Source: Steroidobacteraceae bacterium
GTDB taxonomy: Bacteria; Pseudomonadota; Gammaproteobacteria; Steroidobacterales; Steroidobacteraceae
Reading direction: 5' to 3'
Length of the DNA: 37,245 nucleotides
NCBI GenBank assembly: GCA_019683695.1
Contig: JADGHX010000029.1
Span: forward strand, 1 to 37,245
Shown here piece after piece: positions 28,414 to 37,245 of this stretch. The translations under genes and the position numbers were made by a program. Below the pieces are notes generated by a model. It was not told the DNA's origin. It worked only from the letters and a program-made list of their open reading frames with translations, and did not search any database. Each line of letters opens with the position of its first letter. Within the stretch, counting starts at the first letter, position 1.

Positions 28414-30450
28414 ATGAGTAGCATGGCATTGCGCTTCCTCACTCGTCCCCGAACGCGAGCCGGCCGGGTGCTGCTCTGGACGGGCATCGGCATCGGCACG
28501 TTCGTCGCCATCCTGTTCCTCGCAGCGGCCCTCATGGACTGGAACGCGCTGCGAGGGCCGGTGACGCGCATGGCTTCGGAGAAGCTTGGCCGCCCGGTGC
28601 GCATCCACGGGACGCTGGACGTGTGGCCGCTGTCGCTTGCACCGACGATCACGGTGACCGGGCTCGAGATCGGCGACCCGCCCTGGGCGGACGGCGCGTC
28701 GATGTTTCGTGCCGAGCGTGTGACGGCGCAGATTCGTCTGCTGCCGCTGCTGTGGGGCGAGATCATCCTGCCGCGCCTCAGCGTGAAGCATCCCGAGCTG
28801 CGCCTGTGGCGCGACGCGAGCGGCCGGGCGAACTGGCAACTCGCGAAAAAGAAGAAGGAGCCGCGAAAGGCTCCGGTTCTGCCGGTGGTCCACCGCTTCG
28901 AAATCGAAGCAGGCCAGATGTGGTACCGCGACGCCCTGCGCGAGGTGACCCTCGAAGGGCGGCTCGAGGCGAGCGAGACGCGCGCCGCTCGTGGTGATCG
29001 CCCATTCCGGCTGGTGAATCTCGGCAAGCTGAATGGCCGGCCGTTTCGTCTGCAGGTGAACGGAGCGGCTCTCGCGAACGCGCGACCGGGCAGGCCCTAT
29101 CCCTTCGAGGCCGAGCTGCACGCCGGGGATCTCGATGTCACTGCGCAGGGGGAGGTCGCGAAGGCGTTCGATCTCAACGCGATCCGCGGCAAGTTCGTCG
29201 TCACGGGGGATGACCTCGCGCGGTTGTACTCGGTGACGGGTCTTGCGTTTCCCAATACGCCGCCATATCGCGTGTCCGGGCGCATGGTGCGGAACGGGCT
29301 GCACGTGGTGTTCGATGATCTTTCCGGAAAGGTCGGCGACAGCGACATGCGCGGCGAGGCCACCGTCGATTTGCGCAACGAACGGCCGCGCGTCACGGCG
29401 CGCGTGGAATCGCGCTCGCTCGATCTGGACGACGTCGCGACGTGGTTCGGCGCGCCACCCTCGCTGAAGAAGGGCGAGGCCGTGGCGCCGGAACAGTCAC
29501 GGATCGCGAAGCAGATGGCCGCTCAGCGCCGGCTGTTCCCCGATGCGCAGCTCAAGGTAGCGCGCGTGCGCGCGATGGACGCGGACGTCGAATATGTGGC
29601 GCATGCCGTGAAGACGGAACGGTTTCCGCTACGGGCCGCCGCGCTGAACATCACTCTGCAGGCGGGCGTGCTGACGCTGAAGCCATTCGTGCTCGAGATG
29701 CCCGAGGGCAGGATCGCCGGCACCCTGCGGCTCGATGCGCGTGAGAACGTGGCGCACACCTCGATCGACGCGCGCGTGAGCAACGTGCAGCTCGGGCAGT
29801 TCAAACCCAGGAAGGCCACCGAAGCGCCGGTCGATGGCGTGCTGCGCGCGCGCGTGAAGCTCGAAGGCGAAGGCAACTCAGTGCACGAGTTCGTCTCGAG
29901 CAGCAATGGCAGCATCACCGCGGTGCTTCCTCGCGGTGAGGTGCGCGAGGCGTTCGCCGAGCTCACGGGCATCAATGTGGCACGCGGGCTGGGGCTGCTG
30001 ATCCAGGATGCGAAAGAGAAAGTGAATGTCCGTTGCGGAGTGGCACAACTCGAGGCCCGGAACGGCAATCTGAAGGTGAGCCACCTCGTGTTCGATACGA
30101 GCAATGTGCTCATCACCGGCGAGGGCGACGTTGCGCTCGGCAAGGAACAATTCGATCTCGAGATCAAGGGGCAGCCCAAGAAAATGCGGCTCTTTCGCGT
30201 GCGGACGCCAGTCGCCATCCGCGGTCCGCTGCGGAAGCCGTCCGTGGGGCTGGGCGCGGAAGGTGAGACGGCGGGGCAGGGCGTTGCGGCGGCACTCGCG
30301 GCGCTCGTGACGCCCCTCGCGGCCGTGGTGGCCTTCGTCGACCCGGGGCTGGCGGAGGATGCGGACTGTGCCTCCCTGCTTGCGGAAGCGAAGGCGAGCG
30401 GCGCGCCGGTGAAGACGGCCGAAGTGGAGCAGGCGTCCAATAAACGATAG
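28414..30450 (+). CDS. AsmA-family protein
   Basis: A large envelope protein of 678 aa. It has one N-terminal membrane helix (LLWTGIGIGTFVAILFLAAA) followed by the AsmA domain starting MDWNALRGPVTRMASEKLGR, and a C-terminal AsmA_2-like region with IDARVSNVQLGQFKPRKA and FDLEIKGQPKKMRLFRVRTP. Members form bridge-like or scaffold proteins linked to lipid transport between membranes; the specific role here is inferred only from family. A hydrophobic Ala-rich segment lies near the C-terminus. The gene is the second of a pair with the barrel protein. Confidence 0.9.
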   Translation: MSSMALRFLTRPRTRAGRVLLWTGIGIGTFVAILFLAAALMDWNALRGPVTRMASEKLGRPVRIHGTLDVWPLSLAPTITVTGLEIGDPPWADGASMFRAERVTAQIRLLPLLWGEIILPRLSVKHPELRLWRDASGRANWQLAKKKKEPRKAPVLPVVHRFEIEAGQMWYRDALREVTLEGRLEASETRAARGDRPFRLVNLGKLNGRPFRLQVNGAALANARPGRPYPFEAELHAGDLDVTAQGEVAKAFDLNAIRGKFVVTGDDLARLYSVTGLAFPNTPPYRVSGRMVRNGLHVVFDDLSGKVGDSDMRGEATVDLRNERPRVTARVESRSLDLDDVATWFGAPPSLKKGEAVAPEQSRIAKQMAAQRRLFPDAQLKVARVRAMDADVEYVAHAVKTERFPLRAAALNITLQAGVLTLKPFVLEMPEGRIAGTLRLDARENVAHTSIDARVSNVQLGQFKPRKATEAPVDGVLRARVKLEGEGNSVHEFVSSSNGSITAVLPRGEVREAFAELTGINVARGLGLLIQDAKEKVNVRCGVAQLEARNGNLKVSHLVFDTSNVLITGEGDVALGKEQFDLEIKGQPKKMRLFRVRTPVAIRGPLRKPSVGLGAEGETAGQGVAAALAALVTPLAAVVAFVDPGLAEDADCASLLAEAKASGAPVKTAEVEQASNKR

Positions 30451-30471
30451 AAAAGGCGTCGCGCGACGTTA
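30451..30471 (-). terminator. Rho-independent-like terminator for the NYN gene
   Basis: On the minus strand, directly after the NYN stop codon, CGTCG-CG-CGACG forms a short stem followed by GCCTTTT. The stem is small and the T run is only four, so strength is uncertain. It may also slow the convergent AsmA transcript. Confidence 0.45.
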
Positions 30472-31317
30472 CGATTCCGGCGGCAGGCGAACGACATAGC
30501 CGCCGGACTTGCCCTCGCGCTCGAGGCTCACGAGCCGCCGGGCGGCGGCTTCCTCCAGCAACGCGTTGAACGAGCGAAAGCCGTAGTAGCTCTCGCTGAA
30601 CCCGGGGCGCTGGCGCTTGAGCGTCTGCTTGATCATCGAGCTCCAGATCTTCTCCTCGTCCCCCCGTTCCGCGATCAGGGCGTTGAGCGTGGCAAGCACG
30701 AGATCGAAGGCTTCCTGCTTGAGGTCGTGATCCTTGCCGTCTGCCGCGCCGGCCTCCGCGTGCTCCGTGGCCGCTTCGGCCGTGGCGCGGCCCGATGCAG
30801 CCGCCTTCTTCGTGCGGCGGCCCGGCCGGGCCTTCTGATGCTGGCGCACGAGATCGTCGTAATAGATGAACTCATCGCAGCTTGCGGTGAGCAGGTCCGA
30901 GGTGGAGTTCTTCACGCCCACGCCGATGACGGCCTTGTTGTTCTCCCGCAGCTTCGACACCAGCGGGGAGAAATCGGAATCGCCGCTGATGATGACGAAC
31001 GTATCCACGTGCGGCTTGGTGTAGCAGAGATCCAGCGCGTCCACGACCATGCGGATGTCGGCCGAGTTCTTGCCGGACTGCTTCACGTGCGGGATCTCGA
31101 TGAGCTCGAACCCCGCCTGATGCATGCCGGCCTTGAATTCCTTGTACCGGTCCCAGTCGCAATAGGCCTTGCGGACCACGATGCTGCCCTTCAGCAGCAG
31201 CCGCTCGATCACGAGCTTGATCTCCAGCTGCGGATAACGCGCATCGCGCACCCCGAGCGCAATGTTCTCGAAATCGCAGAACACGGCGAGGTTGCTGGTT
31301 TCCGACTGTGGGTTCAT
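30469..31317 (-). CDS. NYN (LabA/DUF88) domain protein with C-terminal OST-HTH/LOTUS domain
   Basis: A PIN-like putative ribonuclease of 282 aa. The NYN domain carries the acidic metal-binding residues: D15 in AVFCDFENIALG, the SADIRMVVDALDL segment, and SGDSDFSPLVSKLREN. A Lys/Ala/Glu-rich linker follows (about 165-200). The C-terminal region, SESYYGFRSFNALLEEAAAR with a basic VSLEREGKSGGYVVRL end, matches the OST-HTH/LOTUS RNA-binding domain. The combination is common in bacteria, but the RNA target is unknown. The start at 31317 excludes an upstream Pro/Gly-rich extension. Confidence 0.9.
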   Translation of the reverse strand: MNPQSETSNLAVFCDFENIALGVRDARYPQLEIKLVIERLLLKGSIVVRKAYCDWDRYKEFKAGMHQAGFELIEIPHVKQSGKNSADIRMVVDALDLCYTKPHVDTFVIISGDSDFSPLVSKLRENNKAVIGVGVKNSTSDLLTASCDEFIYYDDLVRQHQKARPGRRTKKAAASGRATAEAATEHAEAGAADGKDHDLKQEAFDLVLATLNALIAERGDEEKIWSSMIKQTLKRQRPGFSESYYGFRSFNALLEEAAARRLVSLEREGKSGGYVVRLPPES

Positions 31318-31382
31318 GCACGGGACTCCGGCTTGCGGCCCGGAAGTGTAGCACCCGGGCCGCAAGGCACCCGGCCGCCCGG

Positions 31383-31649
31383 TCATTGCACGCTTTCAGG
31401 CATTTCCGCGGTGTTCGGCGCGTAGCGCGCGAAGGCCGTGTCTTCCATGTGGGCCAGTACGCGGCGGGCCTGCTCCGCGCTGCAGATGCCGGCTCGCATG
31501 AAAATGCAGAGGGCGCCGCCCACATGCTCGGCGAGCGCGGCGATGATGACGAGGTCGTCGTAGCGCGCGGCGAGCCGCGGGAGCACCTCGTTCAGATCAT
31601 CCACACAGGCCAGCACGTCTTCGGCAAACTGTTCTTCGGCGGTTGACAT
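31383..31649 (-). CDS. Small hypothetical protein
   Basis: An 88-aa acidic, mostly helical protein (MSTAEEQFAEDVLACVDDLN, then YDDLVIIAALAEHVGGALCI). I do not recognise a family. The ATG at 31649 has a GGGAG ribosome site at good spacing, which supports a real gene. It lies 65 nt upstream of the NYN gene on the same strand and could be co-transcribed with it. It is divergent from the XRE regulator. Confidence 0.6.
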   Translation of the reverse strand: MSTAEEQFAEDVLACVDDLNEVLPRLAARYDDLVIIAALAEHVGGALCIFMRAGICSAEQARRVLAHMEDTAFARYAPNTAEMPESVQ

Positions 31650-31819
31650 GGCAACTCTCCCTGGATGGCCGCCTCGTGCAGGCGGCAGGGCCGCACCTTG
31701 ATCCCATACGGCCGTGCGCTCCATGCGAATTCTTGCTGTGAACGTACAGAAATGAGCTCTGGCTTGTAGACTATACTCCGTGGACCTTAAGCCTCGGAGG
31801 GCAAGATGATGACGATACG

Positions 31820-32053
31820 ATGCGTGCGGATCAAGTTTCGGCGGCGTTCGGGCGCGTGTTGCGCGAGCAGCGCATGGCCGTGGGTGTCTCCCAGGAAGCC
31901 CTCGCCCTGAGTGCCGACGTCGATCGCACCTTCGTCAGCCAGATCGAGCGGGGCATCCGCCAGCCCACCCTCACCACGCTCTGCAAGCTCGCCAGGGCGC
32001 TCGACGTTCAGCCGTCTACCCTCGTGTCCCGCATGGAGCGCTTGCTCCGCTGA
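31820..32053 (+). CDS. XRE-family helix-turn-helix regulator
   Basis: A minimal single-domain Cro/C1-type DNA-binding protein of 77 aa: FGRVLREQRMAVGVSQEALA, then VDRTFVSQIERGIRQPTLTT and LCKLARALDVQPSTLVSRME. The start ATG is the only one in frame near the domain. A strong GGAGG lies about 19 nt upstream and is better spaced for an out-of-frame ATG at 31806, so initiation efficiency may be unusual. TATACT at 31772-31777 could be a -10 element, without a convincing -35. Confidence 0.85.
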   Translation: MRADQVSAAFGRVLREQRMAVGVSQEALALSADVDRTFVSQIERGIRQPTLTTLCKLARALDVQPSTLVSRMERLLR

Positions 32054-32172
32054 CCCTCGCCGGCCGCGCGTCCAAACCGTGACGCCGGTCACGCTCGTGC
32101 CCTCAACGGCCTCGCTGCGCTGCCGAAAAACTCGGTAGCGCCGGAAATTTCACATTGAGGGGGCGCACTCAC

Positions 32173-33915
32173 TTGCGCACCAAGATCCTCGTGACGACCT
32201 GCCTCGGCGCGATTGTCCTGACAGTCGGGGTCTTCTTCGTCACGCACGCGGTGCTCGCACGGGCCTTCGATCGCGTGCAGACGGAGAACCTGCGCCGGAA
32301 CGACGAGATCGCGCGCCTTGCGCTGGAGCTCTCGAGAGTCCAGCCCGGCACGTCTCCGCAGCTGCAAGACGGCCTCGCCGAGTACCGGGCGACCGAAGCC
32401 GCCCGGCACACGATGATCCTCGTCGTGGCGGTGTTGCTGGGCGGGTTCGCGCTGCTGACGTCCGCGCTCGTTGCGATTCTGAGCTGGAGCTGGCGCGCGA
32501 GTGAAAGCTCGCAGCGACAACGGCTGCTGCAGCAACGGCGGATGTCCCGTCTGGCCCGCCGGGATGTTCTCACCGGCCTGCCCAATCGCTTCCACCTCCA
32601 ACGCGTGTTGCCGCGCCTTCTGGCCCGGGCGGAGCGCGATCAGGGCCGGCTCGCGCTGTTGTGCATCGATCTCGATCACTTCAAGAACGTGAACGACTCC
32701 CTGGGCCACGGCACGGGCGACCGCCTGCTCGATTTCATCGCCCAGCGGCTGCGGAATTCGGTGGCCTCGCATGACGTTGTCGTGCGCATGGGTGGCGATG
32801 AATTCGTCGTCGTGGCCACCGGGCTGCCGAGCATCGCCGTGATCGATTCCATTGCACGCCGCATCCGCAAGGAGCTGAGCGTGCCCGTGGAGCTGGACGG
32901 CATGAGTCTGAGCGTCGTGCCCAGCATCGGCATCAGCGTGTATCCGGACGACGGCACGACCCAGGAGCAGCTCCTCAAGCACGCGGGCATCGCGCTTCAT
33001 CAAGCGAAGGAGCGGGGACGCAGCACGCATCTCTTCTTCACCGCCGAGATGAACGCGCGCCTCAGCGAGCGGCTCAGCATGGAGGCCGCACTCCGGCGCG
33101 CCATCGATGCGGGCGAGCTGTTCGTCGAATACCAGCCCTCGTTCGATCTGCGCACGCTGCGGCCCGTGAGCTTCGAAGCTCTCGTTCGCTGGCGCACGGC
33201 GGAAGGCGCGCTCATTCCGCCTTCGAGGTTCATTCCGATCGCGGAGCAGAGCGGGGCCATCGTCGAGATCGGCGAGTGGGTGCTGAAGCGCGTGTGCGAG
33301 CAGCTCGCGGCGTGGCAGCGACTGCAGGTGCCGCTGCTGCCAGTGTCCGTGAACCTGTCGGTGCGCCAGTTCGAGCAACCCGGGCTCGCGGACACGGTGG
33401 CCGGCATCGCCGGCGGCGCCGGCATCGAACCGCGCCTGCTCTATTTCGAGATCACCGAGACGGGGGCGATGCAGACCTCCGAGCAGAATCTCGGCGCCCT
33501 GCACGCGCTGCGCAACCTGGGGTGCCGCATTCTCGTGGACGACTTCGGCACCGGCTATTCGAGCCTGAGCTATCTCAAGCATCTGCCGATCGACGCCCTC
33601 AAGATCGATCGCGCCTTCGTGCGCGACATGGCGGCGGATGCGAACGATGCGGCCATCGTGAGTGCGATCGTCGGCATCGGCCGGAGCCTCGGGCTGCATC
33701 TCGTGGCCGAGGGCATCGAGACGCTTGAGCAGCTCGAGTGCCTGCGCACGCTCGGGTGCACGGCGGGCCAGGGTTTCTTTTTCAGTCCGCCCGTCGCGGC
33801 CGACACATGCGCGGGGCTGCTGGAAAGGCTGCATGCCGAGCGCCTGGACGAGACGCCGCAGTCCGGGCACCTGGGCGCGACACCGCCGGGTTTTCGGGCG
33901 CTGGCGAGCCCGTGA
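32173..33915 (+). CDS. Membrane GGDEF-EAL protein (cyclic-di-GMP turnover)
   Basis: A two-domain signalling enzyme of about 580 aa. Two membrane helices (ILVTTCLGAIVLTVGVFF near residue 5 and ILVVAVLLGGFALLTSALVA near 83) enclose a short periplasmic sensor segment. The GGDEF domain has an intact active site (RMGGDEFVVV, residues 207-211) but shows ASHD where the inhibitory RxxD site is expected. The EAL domain has SFEALVRWR (335-337), NLSVRQFEQPG, DDFGTGYSSLSYLKHLP and AEGIET, so it should be catalytic. I choose TTG at 32173, because AGGGGG precedes it at good spacing; a TTG six codons upstream is the alternative. Confidence 0.9.
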   Translation: MRTKILVTTCLGAIVLTVGVFFVTHAVLARAFDRVQTENLRRNDEIARLALELSRVQPGTSPQLQDGLAEYRATEAARHTMILVVAVLLGGFALLTSALVAILSWSWRASESSQRQRLLQQRRMSRLARRDVLTGLPNRFHLQRVLPRLLARAERDQGRLALLCIDLDHFKNVNDSLGHGTGDRLLDFIAQRLRNSVASHDVVVRMGGDEFVVVATGLPSIAVIDSIARRIRKELSVPVELDGMSLSVVPSIGISVYPDDGTTQEQLLKHAGIALHQAKERGRSTHLFFTAEMNARLSERLSMEAALRRAIDAGELFVEYQPSFDLRTLRPVSFEALVRWRTAEGALIPPSRFIPIAEQSGAIVEIGEWVLKRVCEQLAAWQRLQVPLLPVSVNLSVRQFEQPGLADTVAGIAGGAGIEPRLLYFEITETGAMQTSEQNLGALHALRNLGCRILVDDFGTGYSSLSYLKHLPIDALKIDRAFVRDMAADANDAAIVSAIVGIGRSLGLHLVAEGIETLEQLECLRTLGCTAGQGFFFSPPVAADTCAGLLERLHAERLDETPQSGHLGATPPGFRALASP

Positions 33916-34008
33916 GCCCGCCGCGCGCAGGGCATTGGCCAGCATTCCCGCCGCACCGGGCGGCGCACGCGGGTTAAACTGACCGCTTCGGTTCGAGCAG
34001 GCAGATCC

Positions 34009-34629
34009 ATGGCGAAGACGAAAAGAGCACGGCCGGGCGCTCCCCGGAGAATTTCACGGCGCGCGGCGGAAGAGGCCGTGCGGACCCTGCTGCGCTGGGC
34101 GGGGGAGGACCCGACGCGCGAAGGGCTTCTCGACACACCGAAGCGCGTGGTGAACGCGTACCGGGACTGGTTCTCCGGGTATCACATCGACCCGGCGGAC
34201 TATCTCCGTCGCACCTTCGAAGAGGTGGGCGGCTACGATGAGATGATCGTCCTGCGCGATATCACTTTCGAGTCACACTGCGAGCATCACATGGCGCCGA
34301 TCATCGGGCGCGTGCACGTGGGCTATCTGCCGACCAACAAGGTGGTGGGCATCAGCAAGCTCGCACGCGTGGTGGACGGCTACGCCCGGCGGTTCCAGGT
34401 GCAGGAGAAGCTCACGGCCCAGATCGCCACTTGTATCAACGACGTGCTGAAGCCTCGCGGCGTCGGCGTCGTCGTGGATGCCGTCCACCAGTGCATGACC
34501 ACGCGCGGCGTGCACAAGCGCGCCGTGTCGATGATCACCAGCAGCATGCTCGGCACGTTTCGCACGGACGCACGCACTCGCGCGGAGTTCCTGCAGTTCA
34601 TCGACATCCGGGGCGCGCGCGACGTGTAA
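34009..34629 (+). CDS. folE: GTP cyclohydrolase I (FolE)
   Basis: Converts GTP to 7,8-dihydroneopterin triphosphate, the first step of folate (and pterin/queuosine) synthesis. At 206 aa it has family length. Zinc ligands are visible: C91 and H94 in [12 protein letters not shown], and C162 in HQCMTTRGV. Other signatures are [19 protein letters not shown] and [20 protein letters not shown]. The first 18 residues are basic and variable. It is followed by a DUF3313 lipoprotein gene on the same strand. Confidence 0.96.
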   Translation: MAKTKRARPGAPRRISRRAAEEAVRTLLRWAGEDPTREGLLDTPKRVVNAYRDWFSGYHIDPADYLRRTFEEVGGYDEMIVLRDITFESHCEHHMAPIIGRVHVGYLPTNKVVGISKLARVVDGYARRFQVQEKLTAQIATCINDVLKPRGVGVVVDAVHQCMTTRGVHKRAVSMITSSMLGTFRTDARTRAEFLQFIDIRGARDV

Positions 34630-34703
34630 CGGCGCCCTCGCGGCACGCGGATTGCGTCGCCGGTCTCCTGAAAAGCGGCCCGTGCACCGGGTGTGAGGCC
34701 ATC

Positions 34704-35375
34704 ATGAAGCAGACGTGGGCGAGCTCGGCTTTGCTGGCGGTTGCGGCTCTGCTGTTGGCATCGTGCGCAAACATGGGCAGCGCGTCGAGCGCGCCGGAGA
34801 CGTGGGAGGGGCTCACGCGCGTGAGCCGCCCCGGTCTCGATACCGTGTACGTGCGCGAAGGCGTCGATCTTTCCCGGTACACGCGCGTGATGCTGGATCC
34901 GGTAGAAGTCTCCTTCGACAAGAACTGGGATCCGCGGCGCCGCTCTGTTCCCCTGGACAGGACCGATCCGCAGGCCATTCGCGAGGGCCTCGCGAAGCTT
35001 GCGCGTGAGGTGTTCCGGCGCGAGCTGGAAACGCGCGGCGGCTACCCGCTCGTCGATCAGCCCGGCGATGACGTGCTGCGTGTGCGGGCGCAGATCGTGA
35101 ATCTCTACATCAACGCTCCGGACACGAACAGCGCCGAGATCACGCGCACGTATGTCATCGATGCGGGCGAGATGACGCTCGTCGCGGAGCTGTACGACTC
35201 CGAGACCAACACGCTGCTCGCGCGCGTGCGCGATCGCAAGCGCGGGATGGAGCGCGGGCTCAACGAGCTGCAGATCGCCAATCGCGTAACGAACACCGCG
35301 GAGGCGGACCGGATTCTGACGAGCTGGGCGCAGCGCCTGAGAGAGGCGCTCGATCAGGCCCGGCAAGGGACCTGA
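34704..35375 (+). CDS. DUF3313 family lipoprotein
   Basis: A 223-aa protein with a lipoprotein signal peptide, MKQTWASSALLAVAALLLAS followed by C21. The mature part matches DUF3313-type lipoproteins: YVREGVDLSRYTRVMLDPVE, VSFDKNWDP, then TYVIDAGEMTLVAELYDSET and a C-terminal LTSWAQRLREALDQAR. Function unknown; probably outer-membrane anchored. Convergent with bipA. Confidence 0.8.
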   Translation: MKQTWASSALLAVAALLLASCANMGSASSAPETWEGLTRVSRPGLDTVYVREGVDLSRYTRVMLDPVEVSFDKNWDPRRRSVPLDRTDPQAIREGLAKLAREVFRRELETRGGYPLVDQPGDDVLRVRAQIVNLYINAPDTNSAEITRTYVIDAGEMTLVAELYDSETNTLLARVRDRKRGMERGLNELQIANRVTNTAEADRILTSWAQRLREALDQARQGT

Positions 35376-35394
35376 CCGGCGGGGGGTGAGGTGA

Positions 35395-37215
<1,821 letters not shown>

Positions 37216-37245
37216 ACGGTGTGGGGGGTCGGCCCGGGAGCGGGG

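Noticed and set aside
31806-31819. Resemblance of GATGACGATAC here to spacer 1048-1083, as possible self-targeting
   Set aside because: Only 11 bases match and the rest of the spacer does not.

Overview
The window is high-GC DNA, probably from a gammaproteobacterial chromosome. BipA, FolE, an Hsp15-like protein, an RND pump with a lipoprotein adaptor, AsmA, a DUF3313 lipoprotein and a GGDEF-EAL protein all fit. I cannot fix the genus; a Nevskiales/Steroidobacterales-type organism is only a guess. It has two parts: a complete type III-B (Cmr) CRISPR-Cas locus (1 to about 16500) and ordinary chromosomal genes (about 16990 to the end).

CRISPR-Cas locus. Every cas gene is on the minus strand, read right to left: a CARF-winged-helix protein, cmr1, cmr2 (cas10), cmr3, cmr4, cmr5, cmr6, a CARF-nuclease of the Can2/Card1 type, cas6, a 622-nt scar, cas2a, cas1a, cas1b, cas2b, a short leader, then an array of 30 identical 37-nt repeats (10-2109) that may run past the left edge. 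Gene junctions are tight or overlapping, mostly ATGA type. Cas10 keeps its HD pair and GGDD cyclase motif and Cmr4 keeps its catalytic Asp. The locus should therefore cut target RNA, make cyclic oligoadenylate, and signal to two CARF proteins: one nuclease and one probable transcription factor.

The most unusual parts are these. (1) The adaptation module is doubled: a canonical Cas1/Cas2 pair is translationally coupled to a second Cas1-like/Cas2 pair whose Cas1 lacks the catalytic Glu and His. (2) Almost every spacer reads as sense coding sequence in the displayed orientation, so crRNAs made leftwards would be antisense to target mRNA. (3) Two spacers overlap by 14 nt and join into one open frame. 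(4) The cas6-cas2a gap holds a LysR 3' remnant, a perfect 26-bp inverted repeat and a decayed partial copy of cas2b. No reverse transcriptase or integrase is visible.

Chromosomal part. On the minus strand: a DUF1801 gene, a second DUF1801 gene broken by a deletion, a secreted GlcG/HbpS-like protein and ddl. Then hslR (+), an RND pump operon (-), a GH39-like glycoside hydrolase (-), a cupin (-), an outer-membrane barrel and AsmA (+), a NYN-LOTUS protein and a small unknown (-), an XRE regulator, a GGDEF-EAL protein, folE and a DUF3313 lipoprotein (+), and bipA (-) at the right edge. These look like separate housekeeping or envelope genes with no evident link to the CRISPR locus.
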